Of a stretch of 64,000 nt of DNA, positions 12,258 through 24,500 are shown piece by piece. The translations under genes were made by a program, and so were the position numbers. The number at the start of each line of letters is the position of its first letter. Positions within the stretch are counted from its first letter, which is position 1. The stretch is from Nymphaea colorata (Eukaryota > Streptophyta > Magnoliopsida > Nymphaeales > Nymphaeaceae): the NCBI RefSeq assembly GCF_008831285.2, contig NC_045144.1, positions 17,375,716-17,439,715 on the forward strand. The letters run 5' to 3'. The notes below the pieces were generated by a model. That model ran no database searches. It was not told the DNA's origin and saw only the letters and a program-made list of their open reading frames with translations.

Positions 12258-15200
12258 ATGGCGTCGAGTGCCGGGGCCACTGGATGGTTGAGAGGGAGAG
12301 TGAAGGCCGTCCCCTCGGGCGATTGCCTTGTCATCATGGGGAGCACCAAGGCGGAGATCCCACCGGAGAAGACGGTCACTCTGTCCTCTCTCATCGCTCC
12401 GAGATTGGTACGGCTGCAGAGCATGGTTGATCTTTTTTCACTTTTTGCCTTTATTTTTCTGGTGGTGTGATCTGGTGAAACAGACTCGCTTTAGAGAAAA
12501 GGACTGAAAACCATAAATTCAAATGTTTGTTGGCAAACTTTCTTGTGGAATTTCCCGTTATTAGTTTAGTTTCCAGAATAACAAAAAGATCTGCTCTGCG
12601 GGGACGGGACTTGTTGGTTGCTATTTGAGGTTTTCTTTTTTTTTTAGTCTATCCTGCTTTTGTGACGACCACTATCAGATCCATATTTATAACTCGTTTA
12701 TTGAATGGTGCTTCATTCATAGGCTCGCAGAGGCGGCGTTGATGAGCCGTTCGCCTGGGCTAGTAGAGAGTATTTGAGGAAGCTCTGCATTGGAAAGGTG
12801 TCTTTTTGCGTTTTCCGCTTTCTTGATTTATTTATCGATTTGCATTTATGCTTTCTATACCTTGCATGCTTATTGATTATGGTCATACCTATATCTGTAT
12901 TTTTTATGATGGTGGGATTTGGTTTTCTTACTCTTTCGAGCAGGAGGTTACCTTCAGAGTTGATTACACTGTTCCATCCATTGGCCGGGAATTTGGTTCT
13001 GTGTTTCTCGGCGACGAAAATCTAGCCTTACTTGTAGTTGCCAAAGGCTGGGCAAAGGTCATATACGAGTCCACTTACTTACTGTCGGAGTTGAAAAAGA
13101 ACCACTCGTTTTATGAATCTCATTGTTGTCGTTACATTCCATTGCTGCAGGTTAGGGAACAAGGTCAGCAGAAAGGAGAAGCAAGCCCTTTTCTGTCTGA
13201 ACTTTTGCGTCTTGAGGAGCAGGCGAAGCAACAGGGCTTAGGCCGTTGGAGCAAGGCTAGTCTGCTCTCCTTAGTCATACTGTTTTCTCCTGAGAATCTA
13301 AAAGCGTCTTTTTTAAGTGGATTATTTGTCTGAAAGCCACAGAAATAGGGTTTTCGTAGGTTATTCATTCTTGTTTACTCAAATGCAGGAACCCGGTGCC
13401 TCGGAGGCATCCATTAGGAATTTGCCACCTTCTGCAATTGGGGATCCCAGTAACCTGGACGCAATGGGTCTTTTGGGTGCCAATAAAGGTAGACCTATGC
13501 AGGGCATTGTTGAGCAGGTCCGCGATGGAAGCACCATAAGAGTCTATCTACTGCCTGAGTTTCAGTTTGTTCAAGTGTTCGTGGCAGGTATCCAGGTGAG
13601 GTTTTACTTTCTTATACCAAATATCGGTTACTAGGTTCTACATTTTGCCTTTGTATATATATCTGAGTAATCACTACATAACAGGCTCCTTCAATGGGGA
13701 GACGAGCTGCAGTGGAAGCAACGATCGAGCCTGAGGTTACTTCCACAGAGACAAATGGAGATGCTCCTGCAGAAAGTCAAGTGCCACTAACTTCTGCACA
13801 GAAGCTTGCTGCATCGGCAGCAGTATCTGGGGAAGTCCAGCCAGACCCATTTGGAAGGGAAGCAAAGCATTTCACTGAAACTCGTGTTCTGAACAGAGAA
13901 GTGAGTGTTTGTTTTTTATCCAATCAATCCCGCCCATTTAGGTTTTATTTTTTCGTTTATTCTCTCTAATTCTTAGTTCAAATGCAGGTGCGCATTGTAC
14001 TGGAAGGTGTAGACAAATTCAGCAATTTAATTGGATCGGTGTATTACCCTGATGGAGATTCAGCAAAGGATCTAGCGCTGGAGCTTGTAGAAAATGTGAG
14101 TTTCTTTAATATTTTTATATACATAAAAATATCATTGTACTGAAAAAGAGGCACTGAGTAAAAAAAGGAGGCTGACAAGTGGAGTGTTATCGTCCTTTTC
14201 ATGGTTTGCATGTGCAAGCTCATAGGAATGCAGAGGTTCATGGAATGCTACAGACCATCTGGTTGAGTCATTAGAATCTGTTTCCCGGGAGAAGTTGGAT
14301 CAAGTAAAAAGGACAGGTTCAAGGTCCAACTAGGAACTCTGTAAGCTCCTCTGGAATGATGTTGGATGCTTCAGTCTTGACAGTTGAGTTCCATTTTGAA
14401 GGACTATCACTTCATCTTCAGAGTTCAGACAGATCAATGTTGTTTACACTTTACATAATTGCAAACTTCTGCCAACGAAGTTTGTAGCTAGTGTTCATTA
14501 GCCAGTGTAAAACCGCCAGAGGCCAATACAATTACACAGATTGACAGTCAAGTGTTGTGCTGGGTGTCATAACTATCTTAAGGAAAAAGAGAGTTAAAAC
14601 TTTAAATCTAATCAAAAGGGAGTGTGCCAACAGCATACTTCTTTAACCCCAATTGTATATATTGTTTTTAATTGTTAACTTTATAGTTTATCCTATAGTT
14701 GCCTACTCATCTGTACTCATACTCCATTCTTATCTATGTCATATAGGTACGGGTACCGGTGCGCGTACCGGTGGGGGTACGGGTACTGACTCTTTTCAAA
14801 AAACTTGGGTGCGGGGGTACGGCCGTATATATATATAAACAATAAGAAATACTTAGAAAATATGTATCAAAATAAAGAATATACATCAACATAAACAAAT
14901 AAATAACATAAAAAATATATATCAACGGCTCTTACAGCAGTGTGTTTTAAGAAACCTATGAAAAACTTTAAACATATGGACAACCAAGCAGCCCCCTAGT
15001 CAAATATGAACATCAATCGAATTTTCACATCCAAAGAATAGAATAAAAAGTAAGGTGAAATAGAATAAAAAGTAAGGTCGAAAAAATTAAATCAAAATAA
15101 AATTAAGCAGTTTGGATCTATAGGTATCCAAGTATCAAAGTACCCATTTTGGGTACGGGTACGGCGACACGGGTACGTGGACCTTACTGAAGTACTCATG

Positions 15201-18200
15201 TGACTTAGATTCTTATACATCTGGGTACTCATAGTCCATTCAGATAGGTCTATTTTTTCCCCTGTTTCAAGCCCCTATTGGAGTCACGTGGGTACCTTTG
15301 TAAGGTTCCCATCATAGGCAGTACTTGGACACACATAGGCATTCTTTGCATCGAAACTGATCCAAACTACTATTTCTATTTGATTCAGCTTGGATCTAAC
15401 TCAGTATTCATTCTGTTTTTGTTTGTTATTGGTCATTAACATGTGTTTTTTTTTATTTGTCTATTTAAATGTTACTTTTATTTTAAAACTTTGTGGTACT
15501 TTGCATATATGCATATATATACCAGACCCTACCCCCTTTATCCACATTTTCTAAAATTGATGTGCCCGTACCTATATCTCTATACCTGAACCCATACCTG
15601 CACCCATATGACTTTGGGATTGTTTGTTGAATTTTAGCAGCAATCAGCATCTTAAGTGCCTACTTCTCTCATTTACAGTTTTGGTTGCCAGTTATTCTCT
15701 CTACCTTCTCTAAAGGATCTCAGACTGCTGACTGGTTAGGGCTTGTTTACAAAGTAAGGACCTCAATGACATGAGGAAGTTTGGCACTGAGGATAGCAAA
15801 ATTGATCATTCTTCTGGTCTAACATTCGAATTGTTGCTTAGAAAATCTGCGAAAGTAATTTGCAGGGGTGTGAAGCACATTTCCATGTGAAAATGGATCT
15901 CTCCTCCCCTGATTAATTTTCATGTTCATCTTCCATTCTCAACGAAATAGCCATCTCTCTGACTCTTTCGAATGGATAAATTTTCTGCAATGCAACAAAA
16001 GGCCATGAATAGCACACGAACCCAAAAATGGAAAGGGGAGTCCTTTGCCCAGAGTACCATACTAGGAAATTTTGGAAATCTTCAGCTTCATAACTTTTTG
16101 GAAAGGGGAGTCCATTTCCTGTGTTTTTTTGAAGCATATATGCTTTAAAGCATAATGCTAGTGATTCCTGCTGATATAGGTTCAATTAGACTCGACTAAT
16201 TAATCCTGTTGAGCCTGTTTTAGAAGCTCATTTTTATTGTCCCGCATTTCATTGGTTAGTTCACATGATGCAGTTTTCTGAATACCATCATTTTCCTGTA
16301 CAGGGTTTAGCAAAATATGTGGAATGGAGTGCAAACATGATGGAAGATGATGCCAAAAGGCGGTTAAAAGCTGCTGAGCTTCAAGCCAAGAAGGACAGGT
16401 TGAAAATTTGGACAAATTATGTCCCTCCAGTCACAAATTCGAAGGCAATCCATGACCAAAACTTCACTGGAAAAGTATGCAGTTACTTAAATAGTATCTT
16501 TTATGCTGGACACCTGACCTATGATCTGAACTTTATACTCATCCCATGATTTGTCAAATCAACAGGTTGTGGAGGTTGTGAGTGGGGATTGCATAATTGT
16601 TGCTGATGATGCTGTTCCATATGGTAGCCCATCAGCTGAACGAAGGGTCAATCTTTCTAGTATCAGGGCTCCTAAAATGGGTAACCCACGTAGGGATGAG
16701 AAACCTGCTTCATATGCTCGAGAAGCCAAAGAGTTCTTGCGGACTCGCCTTATTGGTCGGCAAGTATGCACTTCTGGGTCTAAAATTTGTACTAATAATT
16801 TATCAAGTGGTAGGAGCGGTTTCATTATAATTTATGCTGTCTTTAGGTCAAGGTATGCATGGAATACTCCAGAAAGGTCGGCATTGCTGACGGGCCAAAT
16901 CCAGTGCCAGCAACAAGCTCAGCGGATTCGAGAATCATGGATTTTGGCTCTGTTTTCCTGGTGTCTCCATCAAAACCTGAAGGTGATGAAGTTACATCTA
17001 CTGCTGCTGGAGGTAGCCACCCAGATGGAATAAATGTTGCTGAACTTGTGGTAGCTCGTGGTTTTGCCACCGTGATCAGGCATCGTGATTTTGAAGAGCG
17101 ATCAAATCATTATGATTCTTTACTAGCAGCAGAATCTCGTGCTATAAGTGGCAAAAAGGGGATCCATTCGGCCAAGGACCCTCCTGTGATGCATATCACT
17201 GACCTTGTGACATCTGTAAGTCTCTTGATCTACAGGGTAGATATCTCTGTAAATGCTTAAATCTACTTACGTACCTTTTGTTTCTTTCAGTCTGCTAAAA
17301 AGGCAAAAGACTTTTTACCATTTCTTCAACGAAGTAGACGGCATCCAGCTGTGGTTGAATACGTCCTGAGCGGTCATCGATTTAAGTTGCTAATTCCAAA
17401 GGAGACATGCAGCATTGCTTTCTCCTTTTCTGGTGTTAGATGTCCTGGTAGAGATGAGCCATACTCTGATGAGGCTATTGCTTTCATGAGAAGAAAAATA
17501 CTACAGAGGGATGTTGAGGTTTGTTTTTTTCTCCTTTGCAGGTTCTTGGTCACAGCTTTTATTCAGTTACATTGCTTTATGATTCTGCAATCTTGCTTTT
17601 GCAATGCAGATTGAAGTGGAAACAGTTGACAGGACTGGAACATTCTTGGGGTCTCTATGGGAATCAAGGACTAACATGGCTGTGTCACTTCTGGAAGCAG
17701 GACTTGCTAGGTTTCAATCTGCCTTTGGTGCTGACCGTATCCCAGATTCACACCTCCTCTTGCAGGCTGAACAAAGTGCGAAGAAACAGCAGCTTAAAGT
17801 GCGTAGCATACTTGTACATTTTTTCTCTGATTTTCCTTAGGTTTCTTACTCACCTTTTGATTTCAGATATGGGAGAACTATGTTGAAGGGCAGGAAGTTG
17901 CTAATGGTACCACCTCTGACACAAAGCAGAAGGAAGTGCTAAAGGTGCTTGTTAATGATACCATCTCATTAATTGTTTTTGCTTTTCTCTCCCCGACTTT
18001 GTTTATGCCTTTATTTGAACAGATCTATGTTTTGGCAGGTTGTGGTTACTGAAGTACTGGGTGGTGGTAGGTTCTACATCCAGTCTGTTGCTGACAAGAA
18101 GCTGGCGTCCATCCAGCAGCAGCTTGCCTCCTTGAACCTCCAAGCCCCTTCCATCATAGGAGTTTTCAGCCCAAAGAAGGGAGAAATTGTCCTTGCACAG

Positions 18201-19285
18201 TATACAGCAGACAATTCCTGGAACAGGGCAATGGTAAGAGCAACTATTGCACCATTTGCCACTCTCCATCGTTTATTCTGTTGAAGAATGAATGCATCAA
18301 AATCTGTGTGGTCTGCGAATTAGTGTTTATGTTTTGTCCATGGTTTATCTTCTTCTACGACTGTAGAATCAGATAGTAGATACAGTCTGCAATGATTGCA
18401 CTGTGTGTCACATATATGTGTGGATCACAAAAGTTGATCACCGTGTTCATTTGTGCTGCCTAGGAATCTGGTTAGTGAGGTTACTTCAATATACTTATGG
18501 ATCATTAAAGTTGATCTCCATGTCATTTTTGCTGCATAACAATCTGGTTAGTTAGGTTTCTTGAATTCAGTTGTACAAGATAGTTATTTAAGCTGGCTCA
18601 GATTAAAATGTAAAGTTATGTCATTCACCTGTAGAAAGCTTGTTCTGGTCAATTTTCTATAGGATCCAATATTGCTTCAGGTGGTTTGGTTCTGGATTCA
18701 TCTCATTCACATTGATCTGATTACGATCCACATTTAGATTTTCATTTGGTAGTGACAGTTTGTTTCAGCTCCGGTATGCCATGATATGTCCTGGACCCCT
18801 CTGCTAGAATTGTTGAATGTGATTAAACAAGTTTCTTTGGCTGTTACTGATTTTTCTTGTCTTTACCAGATTGTGAATGCTCCCCGAGGAGCAGTTCAGT
18901 CACCTGATGATGTTTTTGAGGTGTTTTACATTGATTATGGCAACCAAGAGGCAATCCCTTACAGTCGGTTGCGGCCTCTAGATCCCTCCGTCTCTTCAGC
19001 ACCAGGACTTGCTCAGTTATGTAGCCTTGCTTACATAAAAGTACCGACATTAGAGGAGGACTTCGGTCATGAAGCAGCTCAATATCTAAGTGAATGCACC
19101 CTTGGTAGTTCCAAGGAGCTTATGGCAAGGGTGGAAGACAGAGACACCTCAGGAGGAAAGGTCAAGGGGCAAGGAACTGGTACGGTTCTCATAGTAACAT
19201 TGGTCGATGCGGAAGAAGATTCCAGTATCAATGCTGCTATGCTGCGGGTAAAAATCATGCCCTCTGTGCGTGCGTGTGTGTGAGA

Positions 19286-19316
<31 letters not shown>

Positions 19317-19914
19317 CACTCTTGAAATTTGAAAAGAATTTTCTACATTATCCATGAATTCTGACATGCTTAAGAAAGGCTGGCATTTTTGCGTTGTTTT
19401 TAGGTCTTCAACAGATGGAAGCGTGGACTAGTTAGTATGACACTCCAATGTTTATGTCTAAATTGTTCATCAAGTGTTTGCAACCAATTCATCAAGTGTT
19501 TGCAACCAACCTTTTTTTTTTGTTTGGAAAATTGTGCCCTGCCAACAAGTGTTTCATTTTCTGGGAAAGGTTGTTGGACCTAAGATCTTCAAGCTGAAGA
19601 CGTTTCAAGTGTTATCTGTCGTCCCTGAACAAGTGGAATCTTGTGGTTCCTTTTTCCAATTCTGCCATACATATTATTTGCCTCATAACTGGATTAACAA
19701 TTTTTCGTCTTTTCTTGTGAAAAATCAGGAAGGGCTTGCTAAACTAGAAAGGAGGAAAAGATGGGATACAAAAGAGAGGCAGGCGGCACTTGATAATCTA
19801 GAAGAGCATCAGGCAAAGGCAAAGCGTGAAAGGCTCAACATATGGCAGTATGGTGATGTCATGTCTGATGAGGAGGAGTCTGATATGCCTGCAAGCAGGG
19901 GTGGTCGTCGATGA
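12258..19914 (+). CDS. TSN: Tudor-SN ribonuclease (staphylococcal-nuclease-like and Tudor domains), 16 coding exons
   Basis: Tudor-SN is a cytoplasmic RNA-binding protein of stress granules and P-bodies that stabilises stress-responsive mRNAs and links to RNA decay. Exons: 12258-12407, 12723-12797, 12944-13057, 13151-13255, 13389-13595, 13685-13900, 13988-14095, 16304-16474, 16566-16763, 16847-17215, 17291-17518, 17610-17798, 17867-17944, 18039-18233, 18870-19247, 19729-19914. They join to 988 aa, close to the ~990 aa of plant relatives. Domains: SN1 about 10-148 (ends QGLGRWSK), SN2 about 184-360, SN3 about 378-535, SN4 about 572-715, Tudor about 783-845 with the aromatic-cage segment EVFYIDYGNQE (818-828), then a half SN domain and a basic tail ending GGRR. 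Every intron is phase 0. Intron 4 begins with GC (AAG/GCTAGT), the only reading that keeps the conserved WSK-xPGA join. Intron 7 is 2.2 kb. Confidence 0.96.
14745..15190. repeat. GGTACG-type degenerate minisatellite inside Tudor-SN intron 7
   Basis: Two clusters of the 6-bp theme GGGTAC/CGGTAC (14748-14822 and about 15148-15180) flank an AT-rich block in the 2208-nt intron 14096-16303. Nearby are further scattered GTACCC and TACCCAT words up to about 15610, so most of the intron excess looks like the remains of an inserted repeat. No terminal repeats were found, so the element class is open. Confidence 0.5.
19281..19316. repeat. (AG)n microsatellite in Tudor-SN intron 15
   Basis: A GA/AG dinucleotide run with one interruption, 34 nt after the exon 15 donor and well clear of the exon 16 acceptor. 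Confidence 0.85.
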
Positions 19915-21156
19915 ACAATGTCGTGAGTTATTATCGGTTGGTGTGAGTCAGCTTAAGGATTCTAACGGGGGACTATCCAGCTGAAACTTGCCGAGGAAGA
20001 GTTATGGTATTATCCTCCCATATTTTCTATCTTTTTTCCTTGGGTCTTCTTCAACTCTCTCTTTACGGGATATTTGTTTTCAAATTTTTTGAATAAGGGA
20101 AGTTTAGAAACGTGTCCCTCCCTCAAGGAGGTCGGCGGTTACAGTCACCTAATTTATTTTTGTAGGAAAATTTCCAATTTTAGTTAGTTGGTACTTTTTT
20201 GGCAGGTGAGGTCAAGTTGTAGCAGACAATATTACAATGGATTATATAATGTCTTGTTTCGACCTTGAATGTTCTTTTTAAGCAGTTTCATTCAGTGCTT
20301 GTTATACAAAATGGCTTTTTGTTCTTTGAATTCGGCCAAAGCCCATGATCTAAGATGCATGCGCCTGGTTTACTTGTAAACAGCCCCTGGCCGCAACTGA
20401 TCCTAATCAGTTCCATCGGAGGGTATTTCTTAAGAGGAATATTTTGGAACACATGTTCCCAGATCTTATATTTCAAAATTGTCAAATTCTTATTGAAGGA
20501 AACGTAGTGTGATCATCTTTAGCGCTTGGCTGTTGGAATTAGTAATAAAATATATAATCACATATATTCCTGTAACAGAGCATGTCTTTGAAACATGTAT
20601 TTTAAGAACATGCGTTCTAAGGCCACATTCTAACCTTTCAACAGCCTGCGTGAGGTTTGAAAACTCTGGTCGTCTACTTATACCAGCTACCACCAATTCC
20701 GCGATTAATCACAAATGTAAAGGATTTCTTTTTCTTAACTTTTTAACCTCGGCTTCTTTCTCCCCGCAATTGGAGTCCTGCATTATTTTTTCCATCTTGC
20801 AGTTTGGGAATCCTTCTGATTTCGATGGCAATTGTATGTCATTCATGTTGATCTTGACCGTTTATGTAATGAAAAGGATTTTCTTGAAATATAAAGAGAT
20901 TATGGAAAGGTCAGGAAATGTCAGGATTTATGGCAATGCTATTAGTGCTGACCATACCACAAATTGTATACCATTTTCCATCACACAAATTGTATATCAT
21001 TTTTCATCAAACAATGCCATCAGTACTTTTTCAAGAAAAATGATGGAAAGGAATAAGTAGTAAATTTCCCTGGTTCTGCATTTCCAAGCCCGTGTAAGAG
21101 AAGTAACATGTTGTTGTGAGCTTTTCCATTGTACCTTCATGCCTCACTAAGTGGTA
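19915..21156. other. Tudor-SN 3' flank and MITE-like debris
   Basis: The first ~200 nt should be the Tudor-SN 3' UTR. Between about 20,520 and 20,655 there is a short sequence with weakly matching ends (left TTGGCTGTTGGAA, right reverse complement GGCTGTTGAAAGG) and internal AACATGT words, reminiscent of a Tourist-like MITE but without a secure target duplication. The reading frame 20,509-21,060 (+) does not begin with ATG and has no family signature. Confidence 0.4.
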
Positions 21157-21164
21157 GTTGTAAG

Positions 21165-21497
21165 TAGGGCTATACAACAAGTCGAGCCTTCTCATTTCAA
21201 TTTGAGTTGAGCTCGAGCTTATAAACAAGCCGAGTTCAAGTTGCATGAACTCAACAATATTAAACTCATGTAAGCTCATTTAATCTAGGTAATTTTTTTT
21301 TTAAAATTAACTTAAAACCAATGGAAGAGATCATGTCAAATGGGAAGATGATAAACAAACTTAAATGAGCGGGGCTTGAACCTGCGCGTCGAGCCCAAGC
21401 TGACATTGTACATCATGACTCTAGCTAGAGCCAAGCAATATATGAGTTGGGTCGAGCTGACCATGCTCAAGCTCAACTCGGCTCGTGTAGAGCCCTA
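21165..21497. mobile_element. hAT-type MITE, 333 bp, with 8-bp target duplication
   Basis: The left end TAGGGCTATACAACAAG and the reverse complement of the right end TAGGGCTCTACACGAGCCG form terminal inverted repeats. Flanks are GTTGTAAG (21157-21164) and GTCGTAAG (21498-21505), an 8-bp duplication with one mismatch, as expected for hAT elements. Subterminal GAGCTCGAGC-type words run on both arms, typical of this MITE class. There is no transposase, so it would depend on an autonomous partner. Confidence 0.85.
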
Positions 21498-21505
21498 GTC
21501 GTAAG

Positions 21506-24500
21506 GCAGTAATACTGGTTTAGCTATCTTGAGTGCGATGTAACTTATGCATGTTCCCGTCCTAGTTAGATCGATTGTTTCACCAAAGAGGATACCATCA
21601 CTCTGGATGTGGAGTCGTCCATTTGCTGGATTTTGGTGCTACATAGTTCTAAGGGCAAACCGTTATGAGTTAGAGCCCGTTATTTTTTGAATTTTATCGA
21701 AGAATATATATATATATATATATATATTCATGAGATAATTGGTGCGTAGAGACAAAATTGGTGTCAAAATGTTCCGCAATAACATCTAATTTTTCAGTGA
21801 ACGAAGCATATTGCGATCAGTTGATCGAGGGACAATAGAAGGCTGCGTAAATGAAACGCTAAACATACCATTTTGTGCGGCTCAAGAAGTGCACATAAAC
21901 ATGATTGCAGATAATCATTCTTCCACTGAAAGTACTTGGTGTTGAGTACTAAAGGATTAGCAGCTTGCTTTTGCTTTTCTTTTTCAAAATCATTAACGCA
22001 ATCTCACTCAAGTTTTTCTTCATTAGCTATTAAGAGCATGTAAGAGTAACAAAAGCGCATAATTCTGAACATCGACAAGCAGATCATGCATAAATGCATC
22101 GTTCTTGTTGCCAAACACCCTCTATGAATCACACTTCTTCCGAAACCAATCAGCTGGGACAAGTCACACTTCTTCAAATCACTTTTAATTTTAGCAAATT
22201 GATAGAGTTCGTTTTTCTCGTTCCAGTTACACATTTCTGTTGATAGTTGCAGGCTTGCAGATCCTTTTTCAGTGAAGCACCAAGTACATGGAAAAAGCAG
22301 TATTCGTTCCTGCGTCGCCATTTGAGACTTTAATTAACTAGATGGTTGCACACATACCAACCTTCTTTGAAGTCTCTAGAATAGCCAGCCACATTGACCG
22401 CTCTTCCAATGTTTGAACAACCAAAAGCAAGAAGATTTTTGAATCTCAAATTCAAAGACATGTGCTAACGCAGGTTCCTAGATGAAAGGTTCTGCCACTG
22501 CGTGCCTGTGTTTCATCCAAGCAACTACATCATGACTACCAGGACCGTGAATCACCTCAAATGATATTTTTATCGCAATTCTTTTTTGGGAAAAGCAACG
22601 ATATAGATATCACATATATGATTATTAGCTCCGTAAGAGATAATGCTTTACTCAGTTGTAGAAAAGATACAGAAAGAAAAAGATCGCACCAAGACATGCT
22701 AGAAAATGCTTAGAAGTTCCACAAATTGCAGTTGTCATATTTTTGTACCCATTGAAAAACATCTCTCTGTGTCTGTCTCTACATGCCCAAATTTAGGGCT
22801 TGTGAAATTTCGTCTGTTCCACACGCGCTATAGAACAAGAAAGTGAATGGTGGAATGCGTCTGTTACGCACACGCTATAGCAAGAGAGAGAGAGAGAGAT
22901 GACCACGGAGACGTGAAGGCTGAATTCCTTCCAAATCAGGGGGATATGATCAGGAAAAAATTTTGACAGATAACAACAAAGCTATTGTCTCCGCTTGGAG
23001 TGCCCTCCAGATTGTGAGAGTGGGCAGGACGACACCGACTCCTCGTTGTTTACATAACACATGGTCGTACTTCTCCGATCGTCTCTGTCGTTTGCCCTGC
23101 GTTGTCGTTTAAGCTACCCACGGCAGTCCACACAACGAAAGAACACAGATGGGCATCCAGAGACGACCCAGAAGATTGGCAGCGCCTGGTGTGTGAGCAC
23201 CACCGGCCAAGGCGGCCATGCCACAAACCTCCATCCCTGTACGTAGGCCTACATTTCTTCCTTTCACGCATCTTCTGCCCCGCCCCAACTTTTGACTATT
23301 TGCGCTTGGTTAGGCACTCATTTCGGCTCCAAATTGGCCATTCACATGATTCTCTTTCTTTCTCTCCCATCTTCTTAATTTGGTGCTTCATTACATGGAT
23401 TACAAAGCTAGATCATAATCTCCAAGCTTCGGACTGTGGGAAAACGTCTATCCGACTATGTTGTATTTTTTGAGTATGTATATGATGCAGATTTTATAAG
23501 ATTGAGAATTTCAAATTCTTACCCATTGAAAAACATTACTTGGGAGTTGATTTCTCTGCTTATGAGGAGAAGATTACGTTGGACTGTATGCTAGTTTCAA
23601 GCATAGGAGTAATCGGAATCTATCAGAGTAAAAAAAAAAAAAAATATCTTCCACTTCCCTTCTCCCTCCACACGTGCAAACTTGTGCTGTTCTTCTCTTC
23701 AAAGACTAATTAGGCACGAGTTTTGCGTCACCAAATTGATCGCCATTCATGCTTTCCCGAATCTCTGCATATCCTGATTGTTTATTAATCATGCTTTTGC
23801 TAGGCAGATCAGTATACAACATATAGCTTTGAATCCCCGAGGCTTTTTCATTAAGCCTTTTGATATGGTTTTATTGTTTAAGAATCAACCATTAGCAGCT
23901 ACGCTAGGTAGAGTATCTTTGACTCCACAACACCAATCTTTTTTTGTTTTCCCTGGTAGACTTTTGGTGAAATGTGGGAACCATTTCACCTTTTGCAAGC
24001 CTGTTTAGTTTTAGAATACAAACGAAACAGTCTGTTACTGTAAGGTGCTTTTGACCAGGCAAAAGGAAGTGGATGACACCATGAGATGAGACCTGTAAGG
24101 GCGTGAGCCTTTATGCACTGGAAGGGAGAGGGAGTCATGATGCTACGTGGTGAGCAAAAGGAATTTCAAAATGAGGTGGGTTCTGAAAGTGACCAATCGG
24201 GAGCTAACATCATGAGAAATGCTCTTTTGGTTGGTTCCAATACAACAGTGGCCATCATGAGAAGAACTCCATGGCCATCTTTCTACAGTTTTCATCCTCA
24301 CCACTATGCCGTCCGTTTTGTTTAATTTATTGCATTAAGCGACGCCATTGATTTTTACCGTTGCTAAAGAAATACTAAGACCACTTCATGATGGAAAAGA
24401 TGAGAAGGGGGAGGAGATGCAGAACCAATTACTATACCAATGAAAATGGACCCATCTCTATTTTTCTTATTAAAACTTCAAATATTCTAGAGTCAAAGTG

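Noticed and set aside
20509-21060. 183-aa plus-strand frame
   Set aside because: Starts without ATG, sits in MITE-like debris and has no domain pattern.
21376-21420. Possible tRNA T-arm-like words (CTTGAACCTGCGC)
   Set aside because: No cloverleaf could be drawn; the sequence belongs to the hAT MITE.
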